Shown here piece after piece: positions 1-4,909 of a stretch of DNA of 6,365 nt. The position numbers and the translations under genes are program-made. Each line of letters opens with the position of its first letter. The stretch's first letter is position 1. The notes beneath the pieces are model-generated. The model made no database searches, was not told where the DNA came from, and saw nothing but the letters and a program-made list of their open reading frames with translations. Source of the stretch: Holophagae bacterium. GTDB lineage: Bacteria > Acidobacteriota > Thermoanaerobaculia > Thermoanaerobaculales > Sulfomarinibacteraceae. The stretch is taken from positions 1 through 6,365 of the forward strand of contig JAUWTC010000159.1 in the NCBI GenBank assembly GCA_030609785.1, written 5' to 3'.

Positions 1-335
1 AGGTCGCAGCGCCTTTTGATGCACCGGTTCTCGGAGGGGGCTTTTACCACATTGGTGTTCGCTGGAATCCCTCAGCCGACCAGTTTTTCTTTCTCTGTGC
101 CGACCAGAGTCCCACCGACGAGCCGGAGGGCGGGTTTTTCCGGGACGACCGGTCCGATGGGGCATGGGGGTCTGTCCTGGACACCTCAGATCCGATCTTT
201 GCCGACCACAGGGCGATGATGGTCAGGGTCCGTGCTGATCGTGTGCCGTGGATCCCGACAGTGGAACCGGCGGGAATCGTGGTCCTGGCGCTCTTGGTTG
301 GTGTTTTAGGCTGGTTTGCTCTTCGCCGCCGCTGA
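1..335 (+). CDS. C-terminal end of an exported protein with an IPTL-CTERM-like sorting tail (5' partial)
   Basis: An open frame runs from base 3 to the TGA at 333-335, giving 110 residues; the start lies outside the window. The last 27 residues form a tripartite sorting signal: the motif IPTVEPAG (residues 84-91), a hydrophobic helix (about 92-107) and a terminal RRR. This is the architecture of IPTL-CTERM/PEP-CTERM tails, which are recognised and processed at the envelope by exosortase-type systems; the usual IPTLSEWG core is here IPTVEPAG. The preceding 80 residues are rich in Gly, Asp, Phe and Trp (for example GGGFYHIGVRW and DRSDGAWGSV) and look like the end of an extracellular beta-rich domain. 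I do not recognise that domain. The protein is probably exported and surface-anchored or released. The gene converges on the minus-strand gene at 350 with only 14 bp between stops and no room for a terminator. Confidence 0.75.
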   Translation, partial: VAAPFDAPVLGGGFYHIGVRWNPSADQFFFLCADQSPTDEPEGGFFRDDRSDGAWGSVLDTSDPIFADHRAMMVRVRADRVPWIPTVEPAGIVVLALLVGVLGWFALRRR

Positions 336-349
336 AACCGTTTGGCAGG

Positions 350-1900
350 TTAACCCGATGACTTCCGAACTCGATCGAGGAAGCGGCTCAATTCTTGTCC
401 GCCGACCAGAGACCGGTAGAGGGTCGTTGCCTCACCGTGCCCAGGAAAGGCGCCCAGGGCCTGTTCGAGGGCTTTTCGTTCTCGCTCCTTGTTCTTCTGG
501 CCTCGCCAGTATTCGGCCACGGCCAACCAGCCGTCGACGAAGGTCGGGTCGATTTCGACCGCTCGGCGGAGTCTTTCCAGGGCCCGGGTGGCCCACTTGG
601 GGTTGAGCAGCATCAGTTTGGCCAGCCTGACAAAGTGGGCCGGTTGGGGGTCGAGGTCGCAGACCTGTTCCAGGAGCTTGACGGCTGAGAAGTTGTCGCC
701 GGTACGAATCAGACGGTCGACCTGTTTGAGGTTTTCGCTGACAAGGCTCTCCCGGGCCCTCTGGGGCGCGCTCCTGCCCGGGACGAATGACGATTTGTTG
801 GCAGCGCCGGTTTCGACGGCGGTTCGAAGCATGCGGTCATACCGTGGTCGATCAACCGGGGAAGAGAGCTTCTCGTAGGCCTCTTCGGCGCACTCGTAAA
901 CGATACGCAGTTCGTTTTCGAGGTCGGATAGGTGGTTTTCGGAGGATCGTGCGGGGTCGAAACGTTGCCGATAGGCGTCCCAGGCATCAAAGATCTCCTG
1001 GTAACTGGCCTGAGGTTTGATGTTGAAAAAGGCATAGTGATTCATGTTCTTGGCGTTGGCTGACAGACGAAGGATCTCCGTTCGATCGCTATCGGCAATA
1101 TTATCGGTGGCCTGAATATCGGCTATTGAGGACATGGTGGCCGTCGTCGGAACGTGGACGGAGGCCTGTCGTTGGGGACGGACGGAAAGCGAAATCAAAC
1201 CTGTGACTTTGAGGCAGTAGGCCGTACTCCAGAAAGCGTCATCGCCGAGGCCTGATATCGCCTTGAGCCGAGAGAGGGTCTGAGCCCGGTGCAGCTTGCC
1301 CAGGAAGACCGATTCGGGGACGGTCAGGCTGAATTCCTGCACGATGGCATCCAGCGGGCCGTTACGGGTGACCATTTGTTCGAGGCCTCCGAGGGCTTGC
1401 TGTTGGCCTTCGGATCCGGGTAGGGCCCTGGCAGCAATCAAGATCAGCTGGGGCGTCGAGAGATTGGGGAGGGTGTCCAACTGACCGTCGGCCAAGCCTT
1501 CCTCAAAGGAGCACCGGCGCCGGTTCTCGGCGGTCGCCCGCTCGAGGATGGTTACGGCCAGGCGCTCGAGGTGGTGTTCGAGGCTTTCGGTATCGATGAC
1601 CCCCTTGGCGACCAGCATATGACCCAGGGGCGGGGCATCACTGCCCTCCTGGATCAGCAGGGCCCCTTGCTTGCGGGCCTCGGAGATCACCCTCTGAGAA
1701 ACCAGCCAGGAGCCAAGCTTCTCGTTCTCTGAACTGGATCGAGTGGCCCGCAGTTCGCCATCGACGAAGAGGAGGTCTCGGGATGCAGCTGTCGATTCAA
1801 CCGTCAGTTTTCCGGTCCTTTTCTCGGTGTTGAGGAGGGAGAGGATATCGGGCAGCGGGAGGTCATCCCATTGGTTGGAGAAAGGATCGGCCGGTGTCAC
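350..1900 (-). CDS. DUF4388 (PATAN) - J-domain-like - TPR protein, 516 aa
   Basis: The N-terminus (about 8-120) looks like DUF4388/PATAN, a domain common beside two-component proteins: LPLPDILSLLNTEKRTGKL, then LLFVDGEL and later a LGHMLVAKGVI repeat-like segment. A poorly characterised middle (120-280) follows. Residues about 286-358 resemble a J domain (NHYAFFNIKPQASYQEIFDA ... AYEKLSSPVDRPRYDRML), but HPD is replaced by RFDP (313-316), so canonical DnaK stimulation is unlikely. Residues about 390-495 hold TPR-like helical pairs (GDNFSAVKLLEQVCDLDP, RAVEIDPTFVDGWLAVAEYW), which suggests a protein-binding scaffold. No signal peptide or membrane helix is seen, so it is probably cytoplasmic. 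The start is GTG at 1898-1900, chosen because GGAGGTGA lies 4 nt upstream. It lies 76 bp downstream of the truncated receiver on the same strand, probably in the same operon. Domain names are from family knowledge; the role is inferred as a signalling adaptor. Confidence 0.85.
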   Translation of the reverse strand: MTPADPFSNQWDDLPLPDILSLLNTEKRTGKLTVESTAASRDLLFVDGELRATRSSSENEKLGSWLVSQRVISEARKQGALLIQEGSDAPPLGHMLVAKGVIDTESLEHHLERLAVTILERATAENRRRCSFEEGLADGQLDTLPNLSTPQLILIAARALPGSEGQQQALGGLEQMVTRNGPLDAIVQEFSLTVPESVFLGKLHRAQTLSRLKAISGLGDDAFWSTAYCLKVTGLISLSVRPQRQASVHVPTTATMSSIADIQATDNIADSDRTEILRLSANAKNMNHYAFFNIKPQASYQEIFDAWDAYRQRFDPARSSENHLSDLENELRIVYECAEEAYEKLSSPVDRPRYDRMLRTAVETGAANKSSFVPGRSAPQRARESLVSENLKQVDRLIRTGDNFSAVKLLEQVCDLDPQPAHFVRLAKLMLLNPKWATRALERLRRAVEIDPTFVDGWLAVAEYWRGQKNKERERKALEQALGAFPGHGEATTLYRSLVGGQELSRFLDRVRKSSG

Positions 1901-1904
1901 AGAT

Positions 1905-1912
1905 TCACCTCC
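1905..1912 (-). promoter_or_regulatory. Strong Shine-Dalgarno for the DUF4388 gene
   Basis: On the minus strand the sequence GGAGGTGA, a contiguous 8-base match to the 16S rRNA 3' tail, sits 4 nt before the GTG at 1900. It fixes the start codon of the 516-residue protein and implies efficient independent translation. Confidence 0.8.
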
Positions 1913-1934
1913 CGGAACACTGTCGAGTCGTCGA

Positions 1935-1962
1935 TCTATATCCTATCGCATCCAGGCCCCAA
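1935..1962 (-). promoter_or_regulatory. Possible sigma-70-type promoter for the DUF4388 gene
   Basis: Reading the minus strand, TTGGGG (1957-1962) and TATAGA (1935-1940) are separated by 16 bp. They match the -35 and -10 consensus at 3/6 and 4/6. The implied transcript would start about 27 nt before the GTG start, leaving room for the Shine-Dalgarno. The match is weak; the gene could equally be read only from the promoter of the upstream receiver. Confidence 0.25.
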
Positions 1963-1967
1963 TGTCG

Positions 1968-1985
1968 GCGGAGGTACTACTCCGC
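1968..1985 (-). repeat. 6-bp-stem hairpin spanning the receiver stop codon
   Basis: GCGGAG (1968-1973) and CTCCGC (1980-1985) are perfect reverse complements around a 6-nt loop. In the minus-strand transcript the loop contains the TAG that ends the 60-residue receiver. No T-run follows, so it is not a standard intrinsic terminator. It could be an mRNA structure between two cotranscribed genes, or a chance consequence of whatever event truncated the receiver. Confidence 0.45.
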
Positions 1986-2159
1986 GATGTCGGGAAGCTC
2001 GAGGTCGAGGATGATCAGATCCGGAAGTTCATGCCGGAGTGACTCCAGGGCTTCGGATCCCGTCGGGACGGACGAGGTCTGATAGCCCATGTCTTCGAGC
2101 CATCGGCCCAGTTGGGCGCAGACGGTCGGTGAGTCGTCGATGATGAGGATCTGGTCCAT
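1977..2159 (-). CDS. Truncated CheY-like receiver, 60 aa
   Basis: The 60 residues align with the first half of a response-regulator receiver: ILIIDDSPTV holds the acidic pair D8/D9, helix 1 and strand 2 follow, and LIILDLELPD carries the phospho-acceptor D52. The protein stops after LPDIAE, where normal receivers (about 115-120 aa) continue with DGFE and strands 4-5 bearing the conserved Thr/Ser and Lys. Neither shifted frame after the stop restores a receiver before the next gene begins, so the second half is absent rather than frameshifted. The ATG at 2159 is fixed by an in-frame TGA 12 nt upstream; no strong ribosome site is seen (GGATGAAG at best). It lies upstream of and on the same strand as the DUF4388 gene. 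As it stands it probably cannot fold as a standard receiver. It may be a decaying remnant or an unusual minimal domain. It looks too well preserved in the first half to be random. Confidence 0.7.
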   Translation of the reverse strand: MDQILIIDDSPTVCAQLGRWLEDMGYQTSSVPTGSEALESLRHELPDLIILDLELPDIAE

Positions 2160-2180
2160 GATCGGTCTTCATCCATTGCA

Positions 2181-2209
2181 GCCGAGCCCGGCGAGAATAG
2201 AGGCTCGGC
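2181..2209. repeat. 29-bp dyad (8-bp perfect arms) upstream of the receiver gene
   Basis: GCCGAGCC (2181-2188) and GGCTCGGC (2202-2209) are perfect reverse complements around a 13-nt spacer. Arm centres are 21 bp apart, two helical turns, which suits a dimeric regulator binding one DNA face. It lies 22 nt upstream of the receiver ATG, where it could be an operator or a 5'-leader hairpin for the minus-strand operon. No T-run follows on either strand, which argues against a terminator. Confidence 0.5.
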
Positions 2210-2263
2210 CGGATACCCCCTGCACTTTGAGAGCTGAGACATGAGACCTGATGCCTATTTCGT

Positions 2264-2298
2264 CCTTCATCCTTCCGCCTTCATCCTTCATCCCCCCC
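2264..2298. repeat. Tandem CCTTCAT heptamers followed by a C-tract
   Basis: Four head-to-tail 7-bp units occupy 2264-2291 (CCTTCAT, CCTTCCG, CCTTCAT, CCTTCAT), followed by seven Cs and a further C/T-rich run to about 2310. A degenerate extra copy (CTTCATCC) lies at 2167-2174. The strand asymmetry (pyrimidines on plus, purines on minus) is strong. I recall similar GATGAAG-type microsatellites in intergenic regions of several environmental phyla, but cannot confirm that here. If translated, it would give a His-Pro-Ser-Phe-Ile-Leu-like repeat, which argues that the frame upstream of 2340 is not coding. Confidence 0.7.
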
Positions 2299-2320
2299 TC
2301 TCCCCCTCTTTCGAGACAGG

Positions 2321-2338
2321 TACACTGGTCACGGTGAC
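2321..2338 (+). promoter_or_regulatory. Possible -10 element and short palindrome at the EBP start
   Basis: TACACT (2321-2326) resembles a -10 hexamer, but I find no good -35. If used, transcription would begin only a few bases before the ATG at 2340, giving a near-leaderless mRNA; this agrees with the lack of a clear Shine-Dalgarno. Directly after it lies the 11-bp palindrome GTCAC-G-GTGAC (2328-2338), which ends 1 nt before the start codon and could be an operator. Both calls are weak. Confidence 0.2.
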
Positions 2339-2339
2339 G

Positions 2340-3812
2340 ATGAGCAATTTCGACGGCAGCTGGCGGGAATTTCAGTTCGAGACCCTGGTGGATCTCTCAC
2401 TGTCGGTTGGGGGTGTGCGTCCAGAGGATGAGCTGGTCGAGGGTCTCCTCCAACACGCAGTGGGGACGCTCGATGCCGGGTGTGGGTTGGCCGGGACGCT
2501 TCGCAGGGATCGCCAGTTCTCGTTCGTTCGAGCGGTGGGCATCAGGGCCGACCTCGAGCACTTGGAATCACTGTTCGGTTCGGATCTTCTTGAGCGATTG
2601 GGGAGGGGTGAAATCGTACGGTTGGAACGCCCGGACGATGGACCGCCGTTCGAGTTGATTGCTGCTCCCCTGAGGTGGCGCGATTCGTTGTTGGGACTGG
2701 TGGTCCTGGGGGACAAGGAGAGCCGTGAGGGCCGTGCGAGTTTCTCCGATAGCGACTCCAGGTTTCTGCTGTCCCTGGCTGGGCTGGTGGCGGCGGCCGT
2801 TTCGACCTCCCGGCATGTTGCGACCGTCGAGAGGGACAAGAGCCGGTTGGAAGAGGAGAACCGAGCCTTGCGGGACATCGCCAGGCGTCAGGGGTTTGTC
2901 GGAACGTCCCCACCGGTGGATCGGATGCTGGAATCGGTCAGGCGGGTAGCGCCGACAGGGGTCAGCGTCATGCTTCGCGGGGAGTCCGGGGTCGGCAAGG
3001 AGCGGGTCGCCCGTCTGCTCCACGGCTCGTCCGATCGCAGCGAGGGCCCTTTCGTTCCTTTGAACTGTGCCGCCTTGCCGGAAAGTCTGCTCGAGGCTGA
3101 GCTCTTTGGGATTGAGGAGGGGGTCGCGACCGGTGTGTCGAGGAGGCTGGGGAAGATCGAACTCGCGGACGGCGGCACACTGTTCCTGGATGAGGTCGGT
3201 GATATCAGCCTCTCCCTGCAGGCCAAGTTGCTGAGGGTCGTTCAGGAGCGAGAGTTTGAAAGGCTGGGGGGGCGGGAACGGATTGCGGTCGATCTTCGCT
3301 TGGTGACGGCGACCAATAAGGATCTCGAAGCCATGGTGGAAGAGGGCCAGTTCCGGGCCGATCTGTACTACCGCCTGCGGGTCGTGGTCATACAGGTTCC
3401 GCCGCTTCGCGAGCGTCGCACCGACATTCCGCTTCTGGCCCGCCACTTCCTGGAGATCTATGGCGAGCGGTTCGGGCGCGCTGAGTTGGAGTTCGACCGG
3501 GATGCGGTCCGGGCGCTGTCCTCGTACGATTTCCCCGGGAATGTCCGGGAGTTGGAGAACGTCATCCAGGCTGCGATTGCCCTTGCGCCCCCGGGAGAGG
3601 TAATCACCGCCGCTGACCTCGGCCTCGATGATCAACATCGGCCGGAAAGAGATGCAGATCCTCTGGTGTCGTTGAAGGACCTCGAACATCGACATATTCG
3701 ACGAGTTCTTGAGGCCACCGGCGGAAACCGGGTCGAGGCAGCACGTCTGCTCGGGATCGACCGGACGACGCTCTATCGAAAAATGAGGCAAAATACATCA
3801 AATGATGCATAA
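2340..3812 (+). CDS. GAF-AAA+-Fis enhancer-binding protein (sigma-54 activator family), 490 aa
   Basis: Domains: an N-terminal GAF-like sensor (about 13-155), a charged coiled-coil linker (about 160-183), the AAA+ sigma-54 activator core (about 186-412) and a Fis-type helix-turn-helix (about 450-482, GGNRVEAARLLGIDRTTLYR). Visible motifs: Walker A GESGVGKE (214-221), Walker B LFLDEV (281-286), sensor I ATN (324-326), arginine-finger segment FRADLYYRL (338-346) and sensor II FPGNVREL (398-405). The sigma-54-contacting loop, normally GAFTGA, reads GVATGV (261-266), so the conserved Phe is Ala; the loop surroundings (ELFGIEE, ELADGGT) are normal. An ATG at 2241 is in frame, but its extra 33 residues come from the heptamer and C-rich tract, so I chose 2340 (GTG at 2334 is also possible). 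No strong ribosome site is seen. The gene is divergent from the receiver and ends 116 bp before a sigma-54 promoter that it probably controls. Confidence 0.93.
   Translation: MSNFDGSWREFQFETLVDLSLSVGGVRPEDELVEGLLQHAVGTLDAGCGLAGTLRRDRQFSFVRAVGIRADLEHLESLFGSDLLERLGRGEIVRLERPDDGPPFELIAAPLRWRDSLLGLVVLGDKESREGRASFSDSDSRFLLSLAGLVAAAVSTSRHVATVERDKSRLEEENRALRDIARRQGFVGTSPPVDRMLESVRRVAPTGVSVMLRGESGVGKERVARLLHGSSDRSEGPFVPLNCAALPESLLEAELFGIEEGVATGVSRRLGKIELADGGTLFLDEVGDISLSLQAKLLRVVQEREFERLGGRERIAVDLRLVTATNKDLEAMVEEGQFRADLYYRLRVVVIQVPPLRERRTDIPLLARHFLEIYGERFGRAELEFDRDAVRALSSYDFPGNVRELENVIQAAIALAPPGEVITAADLGLDDQHRPERDADPLVSLKDLEHRHIRRVLEATGGNRVEAARLLGIDRTTLYRKMRQNTSNDA
3794..3809. promoter_or_regulatory. 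Candidate upstream activator site 1
   Basis: TACATCA-AA-TGATGCA is a near-perfect dyad (6 of 7 arm positions pair) inside the last codons of the EBP gene. Its right half with flanking bases, AATGATGCA (3801-3809), recurs inverted as TGCATCATT at 3893-3901. The dyad centre lies about 153 bp before the predicted sigma-54 start at 3955, within the usual range for enhancer sites bound by Fis-type HTH dimers. Binding by the adjacent EBP is inferred. Confidence 0.45.
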
Positions 3813-3830
3813 CGCCACAATCTTCATAAG

Positions 3831-3855
3831 ATATTGAAAATAAAATAGATTAAAA
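3831..3855. other. AT-rich island between the EBP gene and the sigma-54 promoter
   Basis: Twenty-three of 25 bases are A or T in an otherwise GC-rich window, lying between the two candidate activator sites and upstream of the -24/-12 promoter. Such stretches often bend DNA, or bind IHF/HU, to bring an enhancer to sigma-54 polymerase. I see no clean IHF consensus, so the bending role is inferred from position only. Confidence 0.4.
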
Positions 3856-3883
3856 CGTCAACAGAGAGATTCGATGAAATAAC

Positions 3884-3901
3884 GGTGCATTCTGCATCAT
3901 T
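3884..3901. promoter_or_regulatory. Candidate upstream activator site 2
   Basis: GGTGCA-TTC-TGCATC (3884-3898) is an imperfect dyad (5 of 6 arm pairs), and TGCATCATT (3893-3901) is an exact inverted copy of the 9-mer at 3801-3809. The dyad centre lies about 64 bp before the predicted transcription start. Two copies of the word flanking an AT-rich island, upstream of a sigma-54 promoter and next to an EBP gene, suggest paired enhancer sites. Confidence 0.45.
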
Positions 3902-3928
3902 CGGTCGTCGAAAGATGGCGTGCGAGAG

Positions 3929-3944
3929 TGGCACGGGCCTTGCT
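3929..3944 (+). promoter_or_regulatory. Consensus -24/-12 sigma-54 promoter
   Basis: TGGCACG-GGCC-TTGCT matches the sigma-54 consensus TGGCACG-N4-TTGCW at every specified base. The invariant GG (3930-3931) and GC (3942-3943) have the required spacing. The GC places the transcription start near 3955, giving a 13-nt leader that contains the ribosome site of the small ORF at 3968. This promoter would drive the whole 3968 to window-end operon. Confidence 0.93.
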
Positions 3945-3967
3945 GTAACCCGGAGCGGAGGGGTTTG

Positions 3968-4123
3968 ATGAGGTCAACGGTTCTCGTACGCAGTTCAGTG
4001 ATGGCTTTCGGTCTTGCGGCTCTCGGAGTTGCAACCGTCCAGGCGCTCCATCTCAGCCTCGCGATTCCGGCGCAGCACCTGCGGATCGCATGGAACCTAA
4101 CACACGTTCTGTTACAGTTATAG
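3968..4123 (+). CDS. Small hydrophobic ORF, 51 aa, first in the sigma-54 operon
   Basis: I do not recognise this protein. It has a basic N-terminus (R2, R8), a hydrophobic Ala/Leu/Val-rich stretch (about 10-33) that could be a membrane segment or signal peptide (a possible cleavage after VQA at 24-26), and a short hydrophobic tail ending HVLLQL. GGAGGGG at 3957-3963 lies 4 nt before the ATG, directly after the predicted sigma-54 start; this excludes the longer in-frame ATG at 3920, which is upstream of the start. The TAG ends 7 nt before the RsbW-type gene, which lacks a good ribosome site of its own, so translation of this ORF may couple to it. It could be a leader or coupling peptide, a small membrane input subunit, or a chance frame. 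Confidence 0.5.
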   Translation: MRSTVLVRSSVMAFGLAALGVATVQALHLSLAIPAQHLRIAWNLTHVLLQL

Positions 4124-4130
4124 CCAGATC

Positions 4131-4544
4131 ATGGAGGTGGTGCTGCACCTTCCCGCCGTGCCTAATGTCGAACTGGTGGCGGCCAAAGCGGTTGAGACCC
4201 TTGGGGAAGCCATGGGAATGGACCGCGATGGCATCGAAGCCGTCAGTGTCGCAGTGGTTGAGGCCTGCCTGAATGCCATGGAGCATGGTGGTTCCTCATT
4301 CGTCGTGCGTTTGGCCGGTGAGGATGGAGTGTCCCCTCGAATGCGAGTCGAGGTCGAGGATCAGGGCCGGGGATTTGACCCGGATGCTTGCCCCCCGGAC
4401 GATTCGACGCGCGTTCATGGGTGCGTCTCGAAGCGAGGATGGGGCTTGATCCTGATCCGTGAGCTGATGGACGATGTGCAGATCAGTTCCAGGCCGGGTC
4501 TGACCCGGGTACGCATGTGGAAGGAACTGGAGAACGCACCATGA
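4131..4544 (+). CDS. RsbW/SpoIIAB-type HATPase: anti-sigma (or switch) serine kinase, 137 aa
   Basis: The length and motifs fit the HATPase_c_2 family of partner-switching kinases. The N box is EACLNAMEHG (44-53, with E44 and N48), the G1 box DQGRGF (77-82) and the G2 box KRGWGL (101-106), so ATP binding looks intact. Family members bind either their target (often a sigma factor) or an unphosphorylated STAS antagonist, which they phosphorylate on Ser/Thr; they are cytoplasmic and usually dimeric. An in-frame TAA at 4098 and no other ATG/GTG/TTG codon in between fix the start at 4131. The upstream ribosome site is poor, suggesting coupling to the small ORF, which stops 7 nt before. The stop overlaps the STAS gene start (ATGA at 4541-4544). 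The target is not in the window. Confidence 0.92.
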   Translation: MEVVLHLPAVPNVELVAAKAVETLGEAMGMDRDGIEAVSVAVVEACLNAMEHGGSSFVVRLAGEDGVSPRMRVEVEDQGRGFDPDACPPDDSTRVHGCVSKRGWGLILIRELMDDVQISSRPGLTRVRMWKELENAP

Positions 4545-4909
4545 ACGAGCCTCAGATCAACTTGCAAACGGCGGTCCTTGACGACGGACTCGGACTGATT
4601 TCGGCGGCCGGCTACATCAACAACGAGGGTGGCCAGGCCGTTGCGGACGCTGCTTCGGAATTGGTCGGTGGGGGTTGTCAATCCCTGGTGATCGACCTTG
4701 AGGGAACCCGGATCATCAACTCGATCGGGGTCTCTATTCTGCTTGAAATCATGGAGAAGATTATGGAAGGTGCCGGAAAGTTGGCCTTCTGTAATCTGAC
4801 GCCTACGATCGCCAAGACCTTCGAGATCATGGGCCTCGATCAGTATGCCGGCATTTTTTCCGATCGAGAGGCCGCAGTGACCTCTTTCGACACTGATGGC
4901 ACTGCCTGA
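4541..4909 (+). CDS. RsbV/SpoIIAA-type STAS anti-sigma factor antagonist, 122 aa
   Basis: This is a single STAS domain of typical length: SLVIDLEGTRIINSIGVSIL carries the central strand and the helix bearing the phosphorylation site. The usual DSxG motif reads NSIG (60-63), leaving Ser61 as the likely phospho-acceptor and Ser65 as an alternative; KLAFCNLTPTIAKTFEIMGL follows the family pattern. In this family the unphosphorylated form captures the kinase and frees its target, and a PP2C phosphatase resets it. The start at 4541 overlaps the kinase stop as ATGA and has GGAG 8 nt upstream; the in-frame ATG at 4517 lies within the kinase coding sequence and would add 8 unsupported residues. The gene also overlaps the phosphatase start by 14 bp, so the three products are probably made in balanced amounts. 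Confidence 0.92.
   Translation: MNEPQINLQTAVLDDGLGLISAAGYINNEGGQAVADAASELVGGGCQSLVIDLEGTRIINSIGVSILLEIMEKIMEGAGKLAFCNLTPTIAKTFEIMGLDQYAGIFSDREAAVTSFDTDGTA

Noticed and set aside
336..349. Bidirectional terminator between the convergent genes
   Set aside because: Only 14 bp separate the stops; the nearby GGTTAACC palindrome cannot form a useful hairpin and no T-run is present.
1901..1976. Frameshifted second half of the receiver
   Set aside because: Both shifted frames were read through to the next gene; neither gives receiver strands 4-5 or the conserved Lys, and both reach stops quickly.
2241..2339. N-terminal extension of the EBP from ATG 2241
   Set aside because: The added 33 residues are translated from the heptamer array and C-tract, show no domain character, and homologues of this type begin close to the GAF domain; the start stays uncertain between 2334 and 2340.
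2568..3791. 407-codon minus-strand open frame antisense to the EBP
   Set aside because: The plus strand carries a complete EBP with all family motifs; the antisense frame is a by-product of high GC codon use and has no recognisable domain.
3820..3832. ATCTT-CAT-AAGAT hairpin as a terminator of the EBP gene
   Set aside because: The stem is only five AT-rich pairs and no T-run follows, so it is too weak to call.
3920..3967. Longer start for the small ORF at ATG 3920
   Set aside because: This ATG lies upstream of the sigma-54 -24 element and the predicted transcript start, and lacks a ribosome site; ATG 3968 has one.
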